DNA from: Actinoplanes sp. SE50/110
GTDB lineage: Bacteria; Actinomycetota; Actinomycetes; Mycobacteriales; Micromonosporaceae
Length of the DNA stretch: 64,000 bases
Reading direction: 5' to 3'
Assembly: GCF_900119315.1 (NCBI RefSeq)
Contig: NZ_LT827010.1
Span: 5,737,001 to 5,801,000 of the forward strand
The position numbers and the translations under genes are program-made. Below the pieces are notes generated by a model, which saw only the letters and a list, made by a program, of their open reading frames with translations, was not told where the DNA came from and ran no database searches. This document shows positions 18,238 to 27,463 of the stretch, piece after piece (position 1 is the stretch's first letter; each line of letters starts with the position of its first letter).

Positions 18238-18396
18238 CGATTCGGTCCTTCCAGATCGCGGGGCCTGCCCATGGTGGTGCACCGCGACGCCCGACCACCT
18301 GAGTAATCGCTGCTCAATTCGCCATCGTCCGGTTGCGCCGGGACACCGGGTCCCGGCACGCTGGCCCGCGACCACCGAGCAGAAGGGATCGCGCCG

Positions 18397-20859
18397 ATGC
18401 CGGATCCGCTGGCCGGCCGGTTGGCGGCGATGCTGACCGGCGCGCCGCCGCCCGGTGGCATCCTGCTGACCGGTCCGCCCGGGATCGGCCGGACCCGGCT
18501 GCTCGCTCTGGTGGCACAGGCCTGTTCCGGGCGGGCCGTGGTGCTCCGGCCGGACGATCTGCCGGCACCGTCGGCAGCACCGGCGCCGCGGCGGTATGCC
18601 GCCACGACCCGCGCGCTGCGCCGCCGCGCGGTCGACCGCCCGCTGGTGCTCGCCGTGGACGACCTGCACCTGCTGCCCACGGACACCGTCCACCTCGTCG
18701 AGCACCTCGCCGACGCTCAGGTGGCGCGGCTCCTGGCCACCGCGCCGAGCAGCGCCACCTGCGCCGCACCGGTCGCGCCGCTGCTGCGGCGGGGAACGTT
18801 GCGACGCGAGCCCGTGCCGCCACTGACCGCGGCCGGCATCGCCGCCGTGGTCACCGCCACCCTCGGCGGACGCGCCGATGCGGTGACGGTGGCCGAGCTG
18901 CTGCGGTACAGCCAGGGAAACCCGGGGCTGTTGCGCGCGCTGCTGGCGGCGGCGCCGGCGAGCGGGACGCTGATCCGGCGGGCCGGCACGTGGCGCTGGT
19001 CCGGCCGGCTGCCGCTGGACGCGGTCCGTGACACGGTGACGGCGCTGACCGGCACCCCGCCGACCACCGCCGCCCGGTACCTCGCCGTGGCCGGTCCGGT
19101 GCCGGTCCCGGTGCTGGAGCGGCTGGTCGATGCCCGCACGCTGGAGGTGCTGGAGGAACACGAGATCATCCGGCTGGAGCCGGCCGGCGGCGAGGCGGTC
19201 CTGCGACTGAGCCAGCCGTTGTACGCGGCGTTGCTCCGGGAACAGCTCGCCCCCACGGACCGTTCCCGGCTCCTGCGCGAGCTGGCCGGCGCCGCGACGG
19301 CGGCCCGTGCGGATCCGGTGCGGACGGTGGACTGGCTGGTGCGCGGTGGTCTGGCCGTCGCGCCCGGGCGGCGCGTGGCGCACGCGCGAATCGCACTGGC
19401 TCGCGGCGACGCCGACCTGGCGCACCGGCTGGCCGGCGCCGGCGACTCGGTGGCGCACGCGGACGTCCGGGCCCAGGCCCTGCTCGTACAGGGCCGGGTG
19501 ACCGACGCCGAGGAGCTGTTCGCCCGGATCGGCGCGGCGCTGCCGCCGTCGTCGCGCGCACTGCGGATCGTCAATCTGCTGTGGGGGCTGCGCCGGCCCC
19601 AGGAAGCGGCCCGGGTGGCGCGGGAGGCGTTCGCCGCGGCGCAGCCGCCGTACCCGCCGGAGCTCGAACTGGCCGGCGAGGCCTTGGCGCTGTTCACCAC
19701 GGTCGGCGGTGGCGTGCCGGTGCGCAGTGCGCCGATCCGGCATCCGCTGCTGGCCAGCACGGCCGCCGCCGTCCGGGGCTACCGAATGATCTTCACAGGC
19801 CGGCCGGGCCGGATCGCCGCGGAGCACGCCGCCGACCTGGTGTGGCCGTCGATGCGCGGCTCAGCGGCCGCCTGCCAGGTGCACGCCCTGGTGCTCACCG
19901 GGCGGCTCGCGCGGGCCCGGGAGGTCGCGGCGGAGTACTACGACATGGCCGTCACCGGCGGGGAACCGGCCGAGGTCGCCCCGCTGGCGATGCAGCGCGG
20001 GGTGTGCGAGTGGTGGGCGGGCAGCCCGGCCCGGGCGTTGCCGTTCCTGCGGGAGGCGGCCGCGCTGCTCGACGATCGGGTGCCGTACCCGGTGCAGGCA
20101 TACGTGACCAGCGAGTACGCCGTCTGCCTGGCCGCCGTGGGGGAGGGTGGGCGGGCGTTGCGCATGCTGGCCGGCGCGCGAGCCGCCCTGCCCGCCGGCG
20201 GCCGGCTGCGCAACCATCTGCTCGTCGGGGAGATCCGGGTGCTGGCGCTGACCGGGGAGCTGTCCAGGGCCGCGGAAGCCGCGGTGCGCCGCGCCGCCGG
20301 CAACCTGCGGGAAGGGCGGCTGACCAGCGCGGCCGAGGGCTACTACCTGGCCGCCCGGCTGACCGGGGACCCGGATGTCGCGAACCGGCTGGCCGCGGTG
20401 GCACGCCGCTGCGACGGGGAGCTGTTCGAGCTGTTCGCCGCGCACGCCACGGCGCTCGCCGGCGCGGACCGGGCCGGCCTGCGCGAGGTGGCCGATCGGT
20501 TCGAGGCGGGCGGCTACTCCGGCTTCGCGCTCGAGGCGGTGGCGGCCGCGGCGGGGCTGGCCCGGCGCGACGGCGACGACCGGGGCACCGCCGAGGGCGC
20601 GCGGGTCGCCGCCCGGCTGACGCTGGCCTGCGACGGTTTCCGGCCGGCCTGGTTGCGGTTCCCGCCCGGGCCGGTGCGGCTGGGCGCGCGCGAACGGCAG
20701 GCCTGTGAGCTGGCTGCCGCCGGACTCGACAACCGGCAGATCGCGCAGCGGATGGGGATCGCCGTACGCACGGTGACCAACCACCTGGCCCGTGGTTACG
20801 CCAAGCTGGGCGTCCGCGGGCGGCAGGAACTGGCCGCCGCGCTGGCTCCGGTCAGCTGA
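18397..20859 (+). CDS. LuxR/LAL-type STAND ATPase regulator with altered Walker A
   Basis: An 820-residue MalT/LAL-like regulator: ATPase domain (about 1-270), helical repeat region, C-terminal LuxR helix-turn-helix (LGARERQACELAAAGLDNRQ, then IAVRTVTNHLARGYAKLG). The Walker A reads GPPGIGRT (26-33), with Arg in place of the invariant Lys, so ATP turnover may be lost or weak; Walker B is LVLAVDDLHLL. The ATG at 18397 has GAAGGGA upstream. It is divergent from the secreted lyase/hydrolase, which suggests control of that gene (inference). It is paralogous to the gene at 20852-23239 and overlaps it tail to tail by 8 bp. Confidence 0.88.
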   Translation: MPDPLAGRLAAMLTGAPPPGGILLTGPPGIGRTRLLALVAQACSGRAVVLRPDDLPAPSAAPAPRRYAATTRALRRRAVDRPLVLAVDDLHLLPTDTVHLVEHLADAQVARLLATAPSSATCAAPVAPLLRRGTLRREPVPPLTAAGIAAVVTATLGGRADAVTVAELLRYSQGNPGLLRALLAAAPASGTLIRRAGTWRWSGRLPLDAVRDTVTALTGTPPTTAARYLAVAGPVPVPVLERLVDARTLEVLEEHEIIRLEPAGGEAVLRLSQPLYAALLREQLAPTDRSRLLRELAGAATAARADPVRTVDWLVRGGLAVAPGRRVAHARIALARGDADLAHRLAGAGDSVAHADVRAQALLVQGRVTDAEELFARIGAALPPSSRALRIVNLLWGLRRPQEAARVAREAFAAAQPPYPPELELAGEALALFTTVGGGVPVRSAPIRHPLLASTAAAVRGYRMIFTGRPGRIAAEHAADLVWPSMRGSAAACQVHALVLTGRLARAREVAAEYYDMAVTGGEPAEVAPLAMQRGVCEWWAGSPARALPFLREAAALLDDRVPYPVQAYVTSEYAVCLAAVGEGGRALRMLAGARAALPAGGRLRNHLLVGEIRVLALTGELSRAAEAAVRRAAGNLREGRLTSAAEGYYLAARLTGDPDVANRLAAVARRCDGELFELFAAHATALAGADRAGLREVADRFEAGGYSGFALEAVAAAAGLARRDGDDRGTAEGARVAARLTLACDGFRPAWLRFPPGPVRLGARERQACELAAAGLDNRQIAQRMGIAVRTVTNHLARGYAKLGVRGRQELAAALAPVS

Positions 20860-23239
20860 GGCCGAGCGCGGCGCCCAGGTCGCGGCGCCCGGTGAGGTGC
20901 AGTTTCTCGTACGCCCGCTGCAGGTGGTTGCCGACGGTCCGCACCGAGATGCCGAGCCGTTGCGAGATCGACGCGTTGGACAGTCCCGCGGCGGCGAGCT
21001 CGCACACCTCACGCTCCCGGCCGGTCAGCGTCGCCGGCCCCGAGCGGCCGGGCAGCCAGGCGGGCCGGAAACCGTCGCAGCTGTCGACCAGGCGCCGCGC
21101 CCGGGCCTCGTCGACACCGGCGCACGCCTCGGCGGCCAGCCCCGGATACCCACTGCGCTCGAACGCGTCCGCACACCGGATCAGCTCCGCGCCGTCCCCC
21201 TCGGCGAGCGCCACCGCGTGCCGGGCGAGCAGTGGGAAGAACGGGCTGTCGGCGGCGTCCACGGCGGCTGCCAGGCCGGCCGCGACGGCCCGGGACGGAC
21301 GCAGGCGGCAGGCCAGGTACAGCGCCTCCACCCGCTCGGTGTCCCGACCGGTGGCCACCAGGTCGGCGGCCAGCGCGACGGCCAGGTCCGCGGCGTGCAC
21401 ATACCGGCCGGTCAACGCCATGACCTGCAGTTCGGTCGTGCGGAGCTGCCCGTCCAGCCCGGGCCCGGCGCTCTGCTCGGTGCGCAGGGCGGCGATCAGT
21501 CGGTACGCCTGCGGTCCGTCGCCGAGGGCGGCCAGGCAGACCGCGTACTCGCTGCGGACGTAGGCCCGGATCGGGAACGGCACCCGATCGTCCACCAGTG
21601 CCATCGCCTCGCGCAGGAAGGGCATGGCCCGTCGCGGGCTGCCGGCCCACCACTCGCACACCCCGCGCTGCAGCGCCAGCGGTGCCAGTTCGGCCGGCTC
21701 GCCGCCGGCCACGGCCGCTTCGTAGTACGCCCGGGCGGTGTCCCGGGCCGCGGTCATCCGCCCGGTGAGCACCAGGGCGTGCACCCGGCAGGCGGCCGCC
21801 GCGCCGCGCATCGAGGGCCACAGGCGCGGCAGCTCGCGATTCTCCCGGACCACCCGCTCGGGCGCCCCGGCGAAGACGAGACGGAACGTGGTGAGCGCCG
21901 CGTCCGCGGCGGCCAGCACCGGATCGGCACTGTCGACTGCCGTCGCCGCCGTCGCCGGCACACCGGGCACGAAGAGCGCGGCGGCCTGGGCGGCGGGGCC
22001 GGCGGTCACGGCCGGCGGCTCGGCCCGGCGCAGGCCCCAGAGCCGGTTCAGCGCCCGTACCTGCGCGCAGGCCGTCTGCCGCAACGCCTCCTCCGCCTCG
22101 ACCGGTCGGTCCCGCGCGACCAGGGCCCGGCCCAGCAGGGCCACGTCGCCGGCGACCCGGGCCAGCCGCTCGGCCGCGCGCGCGTCGCCCTCGGCCAGCG
22201 CCCGCCGGGCGGCGGCGGCGAGCGTGGCGGCCGGCACGGTCTCCCCGGCACGTACCCGCCACTCGGTCAGCAGCACCGCCGGCACCGCGGAACCGGTCGC
22301 CGTGGCGGCGGCCACCAGTTCCTGGTGGATGCGGCGACGGCGGAGCGCGCTCCGCGGGGCGCAGACCGCCTGTGCGTACAGCGGACGACTCAGGATAATC
22401 ATCGAGCCGGCGCCGAACTCGACCAGCCGGCGCCGCCGGAGACCGTCGACGGCCGCCGGGTCCACCAGCCCGGACAGCAGGCCCACGGGCGCTCCCTCGG
22501 CGCAGGCCAGGTATTCCAGCGCGGTCACCTCCCGCTCGCTGAGCTGCCCGGTCACCGCGAGCAGCAGGTCGCGCAGCCCGGGCCCGGAAGGCGGGGCGCC
22601 GGTCCAGCGCCACACGCCGGCCCGCTCGGCCAGCGCGCCGGCGGCGTGGCCTTCCAGCACCAGATGCGTCAGCAGACGCGGGTTGCCGCCGGAGCTCCGC
22701 CAGATCCGGTGCGCGGTCAGCCCGTCGACCGGGCCGCCGAGAAGCCCGGCCGCCAACCGGCGGGCCGGCTCCAGCCCCAGCGGTGCCACCACGACGCGGC
22801 GCACCTGGCGGCCCTCGGTGAGCCGGGCCGGCGGCTCGGTGCCGTCGGGGCAGGCCAGCAACCAGGCGGCCCGGACCGGCGCCACCCGGCGCAGCAACGC
22901 CGCCGACTCCGGGGCCACATGGTTCGCGTTGTCGACCACCACCAGCACCGGGCGGCCGTTCGCCAGTTCGCGGATACGGCCGACGCCGGCGCGCACCGCG
23001 GCGGCACCGGCGTCCGCCGGAGACCAGCCCGGTAGCAGGACGCCGGCCGCCGCCAGCGGCTCGGCGGCGCTGGCGGCCGTGCCCGCGGTCCGGAACACGG
23101 CTCCGTCCCAGTGCCGGCCGGCGTCCTCCAGCAGGGCGGACTTGCCGGCTCCGGGCTCGCCGGTGACCAGGACCATGTCGCCCGGTCCGGGCAGCCCGTC
23201 GCCCGGTCCGGGCAGCCCAGCCGTCACCTCGCGTGCCAC
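20852..23239 (-). CDS. LuxR/LAL-type STAND ATPase regulator
   Basis: A 795-residue paralogue of the preceding gene, here with an intact Walker A (GEPGAGKS, 27-34) and Walker B (VLVVVDNANHV). The C-terminal helix-turn-helix reads LTGREREVCELAAAGLSNAS then ISVRTVGNHLQRAYEKLHLT. Shared blocks include LWPSMRGAAAACRVHALVLT, QRGVCEWWAGSP and CDGFRPAWL. The N-terminus carries a duplicated GLPGPGD heptad from a 21-bp direct repeat (about 23179-23220), which may be a replication slip or show that the real start is lower. The shared stop region (8 bp) shows the two genes are an inverted pair. Targets and effector are unknown. Confidence 0.88.
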   Translation of the reverse strand: MAREVTAGLPGPGDGLPGPGDMVLVTGEPGAGKSALLEDAGRHWDGAVFRTAGTAASAAEPLAAAGVLLPGWSPADAGAAAVRAGVGRIRELANGRPVLVVVDNANHVAPESAALLRRVAPVRAAWLLACPDGTEPPARLTEGRQVRRVVVAPLGLEPARRLAAGLLGGPVDGLTAHRIWRSSGGNPRLLTHLVLEGHAAGALAERAGVWRWTGAPPSGPGLRDLLLAVTGQLSEREVTALEYLACAEGAPVGLLSGLVDPAAVDGLRRRRLVEFGAGSMIILSRPLYAQAVCAPRSALRRRRIHQELVAAATATGSAVPAVLLTEWRVRAGETVPAATLAAAARRALAEGDARAAERLARVAGDVALLGRALVARDRPVEAEEALRQTACAQVRALNRLWGLRRAEPPAVTAGPAAQAAALFVPGVPATAATAVDSADPVLAAADAALTTFRLVFAGAPERVVRENRELPRLWPSMRGAAAACRVHALVLTGRMTAARDTARAYYEAAVAGGEPAELAPLALQRGVCEWWAGSPRRAMPFLREAMALVDDRVPFPIRAYVRSEYAVCLAALGDGPQAYRLIAALRTEQSAGPGLDGQLRTTELQVMALTGRYVHAADLAVALAADLVATGRDTERVEALYLACRLRPSRAVAAGLAAAVDAADSPFFPLLARHAVALAEGDGAELIRCADAFERSGYPGLAAEACAGVDEARARRLVDSCDGFRPAWLPGRSGPATLTGREREVCELAAAGLSNASISQRLGISVRTVGNHLQRAYEKLHLTGRRDLGAALGLS

Positions 23240-23371
23240 CGGGTCCTCCCGCTCCGACTCCGCGGCCCGCGCCGCCGGCCACGGAATGCTATCCGCAGGC
23301 CGGCGGCGCGCCGGAGGATCCGGTGCGGCGAGGTGCTGACGACGGCCGGGCGGGCACCCGGCTCCCGGCGG

Positions 23372-25975
23372 CTATCGAGCCGTGACCTTCGCCGGGGACG
23401 ACACCTCCAAGGCGAGCTCGCCGTCGCGGACGTCGACCGTCACCGTCTGCCCCGGCGCCAGGTCCGCCGCGAGCAGCATCCTCGACAGCCGGTTGTCCAG
23501 CTCCCGCTGGATCGTCCGGCGCAGCGGCCGGGCGCCGAACTCGGGCTGATACCCGCGGTCGGCCAGCCAGTCCACCGCCGCCGTGGTCAGCTCCAGCGTG
23601 ACGTCCTGCCCGTGCAGCCGCCGCCGGGTCGACTCCAGCAGCATCTCGGTGATCTTCCGCAGCTGGTCGGTCTCCAGCTGCCGGAAGATGATGATCTCGT
23701 CGATCCGGTTGATGAACTCCGGCCGCAGCTGCTCCTTGAGCCGCCGGTCCAGCCGGTCCCGCAGCTCGTCCTCCGGCGAGCGGCCGTTCTCGCCGCCGCC
23801 GAAGCCCACGCTGCGGGTGGTCCCGCTGATCAGGTCCGACCCCAGGTTGCTCGTCATGATCAACACGGTGTTCTTGAAACTGACCGTGCGCCCCTGGCTG
23901 TCGGTCAGCCGCCCGTCGTCGAGCACCTGCAGCAGGATGTTGAACACGTCCGGGTGTGCCTTCTCGATCTCGTCGAGCAGCACCACGCTGTACGGCCGGC
24001 GCCGCACCGCCTCGGTCAGCTGCCCGGCCTCGTCGTAGCCGACGTATCCGGGCGGCGCCCCGACCAGCCGGGACACCGTGTGCCGCTCCTGGAACTCGCT
24101 CATGTCCAGCCGGATCATCCGGTCCGCCTCGCCGAACAGCGCCTCGGCCAGCGAGCGCGCCAGCTCGGTCTTGCCGACCCCGGTCGGGCCGAGGAACAGG
24201 AAGCTGCCGACCGGCCGGTCCGGGTCACCCAACCCGGCCCGCGAGCGGCGGACCGCCTCGGCGACCGCGACCACCGCGTCGTCCTGTCCGATCACGTGCT
24301 CGTGCAGGTGCTGTTCGAGGCGCAGCAGACGGTCCCGCTCGGCCTCGGTCAGCTGCGCCACCGGGATCCCGGTCGCCCGGGACACCACCTCGGCCACGTC
24401 GGCCGCGGTCACCCGGGGCACGCCGTCCTCGCCCGCCCCGGCTCCGGCGATCCGCGCCTTGAGCTCGTTGATCCGATCCCGCAGCTGCGAGGCGACCTCG
24501 TAGTTCTCCGCGTGCACCGCCTGGTCCCGGTCCCGGGACAGCTGCTCCAGCTGCCACTCCTGCTCGCGCAGGTTCTTGTCCGGCGTCTTCACCCGCAGCC
24601 GCACCCGGGCGCCGGCCTGGTCGATCAGGTCGATCGCCTTGTCCGGCAGGAACCGGTCGGTGACGTACCGGTCGGACAGCTCGGCCGCCGCGTCCAGCGC
24701 CTCATCGGTGATCCGCACCTGGTGGTGCGCCTCGTAGTTGTCCCGCAGCCCGCGCAGGATCGCCACCGCGTCCTCCACCGACGGCTCGCCGACCAGCACC
24801 GGCTGGAACCGCCGGGCCAGTGCCGCGTCCTTCTCGATGTGCTTGCGGTACTCGTCCAGCGTGGTCGCGCCGATCACCCGCAGCTGCCCGCGGGCCAGGG
24901 CCGGCTTGAGCATGTTGCCGGCGTCCATCCCGCCGCCCTCACCGCCGCCACCGGCGCCGACCAGGGTGTGGATCTCGTCCATGAACACGATCAGGCCGTC
25001 CCCGGACGCCTGGATCTCGTCGATGATCTTCCGCAGCCGCTCCTCGAAGTCGCCGCGGTACCGGGTGCCTGCCACCAGGCCGGCCAGGTCCAGCTGCACC
25101 ACCCGCTTGTCCTGCAGGGTGAGCGGCACCTCGCCGTCCACGATCCGCTGGGCCAGGCCCTCGACGATCGCGGTCTTGCCGACCCCGGCCTCGCCGATCA
25201 GCACCGGATTGTTCTTGGTGCGCCGGGACAGGATCTCCACGGCCTGCTCGATCTCGTCGGCCCGGCCGATCACCGGGTCGATCTCGCCGCGCCGGGCCAC
25301 CTCGGTCAGGTCCACACCGAACTGCTCCAGCGTCGGGGTCGCCGCCGCGCCGCCACGCCCGCCGCCCCGGGAACCGCCCTGGCCGCCACCGGGCGGACCG
25401 GCCGGGGTCTCCGGGTTCGGGATGGCCCGGGGGTCGAGCCGGCCGGCCAGCATCCGCCCGGCCGCCGAGTCGGTGTTCAGCCCGAGCGCCATCAGGATGT
25501 GCTCCGGGCCGATGTAGGAGGCGCCCACGGCTCGGGAGATCTGCAGGCTGTCCAGCAGCGCCCGCTTGGCGGCCGGGGTCAGCGCGACCTGCTCCGGCCC
25601 GTCGCGGTCGGCGCCCATGTCGGCCCGCCGGTTCGCCGCCGCGGTCCGCGACGCGTCGTCACCCAGTCGCGCCTCCAGCTCGGCGAGCAGGGTCTGCGGG
25701 TCGGCGCCGGCCCGGCGCACGGTCTGCTTCATCGGCTCCTGCTGCAGAACGGCCCAGAGCAGATGATCGGTATCGAGGTCGGCGAGGCCGTCGCCGGCCC
25801 CGAGGTCGGCGGCCCGCCGCGCGGCGTCGGCCAGCACCCGGCGGGCGTCGTTGCTCATGTAGCGCGCGATATCGATCCGCTGCGCCGCCCGGCGCGGCTC
25901 CGCCGCACCGAAGAAGCGCGCGAACAGGTCGTCCCACTGACCGGGTCCACCCGGCCCCATCGGTCCGATGCTCAT
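23372..25975 (-). CDS. ClpC-type AAA+ unfoldase (Clp protease ATPase subunit)
   Basis: An 867-residue Hsp100 protein: Clp_N repeats (about 30-180), Gly-rich linker (192-212), first AAA+ module with Walker A GEAGVGKT (261-268), a short UVR-like helix pair (481-510) instead of the long ClpB middle domain, and a second AAA+ module with GPTGVGKT (596-603) and DEIEKAHPDVFN. A V-G-F loop (TRSVGFGGGENG) resembles the ClpP-docking tripeptide, so a proteolytic partner is likely. It unfolds substrates for ClpP in the cytoplasm. The start MSIGPMGPGG at 25975 has GGAGAAGAGAG upstream. It differs from housekeeping ClpC1 by the Gly-rich linker and is probably a second, stress-type copy. An HspR-box-like palindrome lies 130 bp upstream. 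Confidence 0.88.
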   Translation of the reverse strand: MSIGPMGPGGPGQWDDLFARFFGAAEPRRAAQRIDIARYMSNDARRVLADAARRAADLGAGDGLADLDTDHLLWAVLQQEPMKQTVRRAGADPQTLLAELEARLGDDASRTAAANRRADMGADRDGPEQVALTPAAKRALLDSLQISRAVGASYIGPEHILMALGLNTDSAAGRMLAGRLDPRAIPNPETPAGPPGGGQGGSRGGGRGGAAATPTLEQFGVDLTEVARRGEIDPVIGRADEIEQAVEILSRRTKNNPVLIGEAGVGKTAIVEGLAQRIVDGEVPLTLQDKRVVQLDLAGLVAGTRYRGDFEERLRKIIDEIQASGDGLIVFMDEIHTLVGAGGGGEGGGMDAGNMLKPALARGQLRVIGATTLDEYRKHIEKDAALARRFQPVLVGEPSVEDAVAILRGLRDNYEAHHQVRITDEALDAAAELSDRYVTDRFLPDKAIDLIDQAGARVRLRVKTPDKNLREQEWQLEQLSRDRDQAVHAENYEVASQLRDRINELKARIAGAGAGEDGVPRVTAADVAEVVSRATGIPVAQLTEAERDRLLRLEQHLHEHVIGQDDAVVAVAEAVRRSRAGLGDPDRPVGSFLFLGPTGVGKTELARSLAEALFGEADRMIRLDMSEFQERHTVSRLVGAPPGYVGYDEAGQLTEAVRRRPYSVVLLDEIEKAHPDVFNILLQVLDDGRLTDSQGRTVSFKNTVLIMTSNLGSDLISGTTRSVGFGGGENGRSPEDELRDRLDRRLKEQLRPEFINRIDEIIIFRQLETDQLRKITEMLLESTRRRLHGQDVTLELTTAAVDWLADRGYQPEFGARPLRRTIQRELDNRLSRMLLAADLAPGQTVTVDVRDGELALEVSSPAKVTAR

Positions 25976-26106
25976 CAGTCTCTCTTCTCCTGGTACTTCC
26001 ACCAGCGGCCCGCACCCGGGGCCTACCCGGGTCCGGTGGGGGCAAACGCCCGCCGCCGACTGTCAACAGCGCGGGAAACGGGACGTTGATTCCCGGATCC
26101 GGCAAA

Positions 26107-26131
26107 AAGTTGACAGGAGTAGACTCAACTT
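26107..26131. promoter_or_regulatory. HspR (HAIR)-like palindrome between the clpC-like and NYN genes
   Basis: AAGTTGA (26107-26113) and TCAACTT (26125-26131) are perfect inverted 7-mers separated by 11 bp. The TTGA-N11-TCAA geometry equals that of the HspR box CTTGAGT-N7-ACTCAAG, and the right half reads ACTCAAC (6 of 7). It lies upstream of the minus-strand ClpC-type gene and overlaps the translation-start region of the plus-strand gene. A TTGACA hexamer on the minus strand (26061-26066) could be the associated -35. Confidence 0.5.
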
Positions 26132-26132
26132 C

Positions 26133-26819
26133 ATGCCCGACTCCCCGAAGCCCGCTCCCGGACCCCTGACACCGGTCTTCCGCGAGCCGTCCTTCCCCGA
26201 GCCGGCACCCGCGTCAGCGAAGTCCCCGCCGCAGCCACCCTCCCCGGGGTCCCCGACTCGGCCGGCCTCCGCGGAGGCCGCGTCCCGGCCGGTCCCCCCG
26301 GCGGCCCCGGCGGGGCCGACCTGCCCGGAGTCCCCGTTTCAGGGAGCCACATCAAAGGCCGCCGTGTCCGGTGAACGCACGCCTCAGCCGACTTCGCCAC
26401 CCGCCGCCGTCGGCGCCGCGGCACCGGCGGCCACATCGGCACCACTGACCCCGCTGGTCATCGTCGACGGCGCCAACGTCGTCGGCTCCGTCCCGGACGG
26501 GTGGTGGCGCGATCGGGCCGGTGCCGCCGCCCGCCTCCGCGACAACCTGGCCCCGATCCCGGCCGCCGGGCTCGGCGGGCTACCCGGCCCGGTCGAGCTC
26601 ATCCTGGTCGTCGAGGGCAAAGCCCGGGACATCCCGGCAGCCACGGCCGGCGTCCGCATCGCCCGCGCCCCCGGCTCCGGCGACGATAGGATCGTCGACC
26701 TGGTCCACGCCGAGCAGGGCAGCCGCCACATCGTCGTGATCACCGCGGACCGGGGCCTGCGCGACCGGGTGACCGCCCTGGGCGCCGAGGTCCGCGGCCC
26801 CTCCGCAGTCCCCCGCTGA
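26133..26819 (+). CDS. NYN/PIN-like domain protein
   Basis: A 228-residue protein. Residues 1-108 are a Pro/Ala/Ser-rich disordered leader; residues 109-228 are a PIN-like NYN domain. Acidic residues sit where the nuclease metal ligands are expected: LVIVDGANVVGS, GDDRIVDLVH and VITADRGLRDRV. The domain probably cleaves or binds RNA; similar actinobacterial proteins are annotated as hypothetical. The ATG at 26133 is the first start; AGGAG lies 12 nt upstream, rather far. An internal start nearer the domain cannot be excluded. It is divergent from the ClpC-type gene and shares the palindrome. Confidence 0.7.
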   Translation: MPDSPKPAPGPLTPVFREPSFPEPAPASAKSPPQPPSPGSPTRPASAEAASRPVPPAAPAGPTCPESPFQGATSKAAVSGERTPQPTSPPAAVGAAAPAATSAPLTPLVIVDGANVVGSVPDGWWRDRAGAAARLRDNLAPIPAAGLGGLPGPVELILVVEGKARDIPAATAGVRIARAPGSGDDRIVDLVHAEQGSRHIVVITADRGLRDRVTALGAEVRGPSAVPR

Positions 26820-27198
26820 CCCCACCCCCGTGCGACGCGTGGCCGGACAGCCGGCGGCGACGCACGCACCGCCCCCCGAACGGGCGCCGCCGAACACCCC
26901 GGCGAGGGACGATTCCGGCAAGCAGGCACTACCGGGTGGATTGGCCGGCGGCCGGTGCGGGCATCACCGGGGAACGGGGTCGTCCGCGGGGGCGGCCTCC
27001 GGACCCGATCCGGCATGATCCACAATGGACGGTGTCCCGGAGGCGGCACCAGCAGGGCGATCACCGGAGTCGATCGTCGGACTGTGAGTGCGTCTTTGTG
27101 TCCGTGGTTTGTCAAAACCGGACGGTCGGGAACGGTGGCCGCCGGACCGGGCGGTACGCTGAGAACGCACGTGGGTTGAGTTACAGGAGGCCGAACGA
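26820..27198. other. Intergenic region upstream of the FtsK-type cassette
   Basis: 379 bp without a convincing gene. Short plus-strand frames here lack codon bias and ribosome sites. The last ~100 bp are less GC-rich (tttgtcaaaaccgg, ggtacgctgagaac) and probably hold the cassette promoter, with AGGAGG at 27185-27190 serving the first gene. Confidence 0.4.
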
Positions 27199-27459
27199 GT
27201 GGCCAGTGTCGCCGAGCTCAGAGCGGCTGTGGATGCCGCCGTCCAGCAGGTGAACGAGGGGCAGGCGGCGATACAGGCGGCTCGGGAGAAGCTCGGCGAG
27301 GCTCAGCAGAGCCTGGCGGCCGCGCTCGACGGTGGCGCCCATGAGGCGGTGGGGACGGCGCACGCCTCCCTGTCGCAGGCCGACCAGTCGCTCGAGGATT
27401 GTTTCACCGCGACCCGGGTCGCCGTGGAGGCCGCGCAGAACTACACGGCGATGCTCTGA
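27199..27459 (+). CDS. Small all-helical protein (WXG100-sized), function unknown
   Basis: An 86-residue protein predicted to be two or three long amphipathic helices (VAELRAAVDAAVQQVNEGQA, IQAAREKLGEAQQSLAAALD, HASLSQADQSLEDCF). The size and heptad pattern resemble WXG100/ESAT-6-type proteins, but there is no W-x-G turn; the central break is DGGAHEAVG. The GTG start has a strong AGGAGG 8 nt upstream. It is the first gene of a close-packed cassette with an FtsK-type ATPase (4-bp gap to the next gene). A role as partner or substrate of that ATPase is inference. Confidence 0.7.
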   Translation: MASVAELRAAVDAAVQQVNEGQAAIQAAREKLGEAQQSLAAALDGGAHEAVGTAHASLSQADQSLEDCFTATRVAVEAAQNYTAML

Positions 27460-27463
27460 CGCG

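Noticed and set aside
18238..19827. Extension of the polysaccharide-enzyme frame to 1,359 codons
   Set aside because: It runs antisense through the LAL regulator and has a shadow composition; the TTG at 18237 with a strong ribosome site and signal peptide marks the true start.
26061..26100. SigR-type promoter (GGAAT-N18-GTT) upstream of the ClpC-type gene
   Set aside because: GGGAAT is present on the minus strand, but the GTT is about 3 bp too far away for the consensus spacing.
27199..27459. Calling the 86-residue protein a true ESAT-6/WXG100 protein
   Set aside because: Size and helicity fit, but the W-x-G turn and C-terminal YxxxD/E signal are absent; only a resemblance is claimed.
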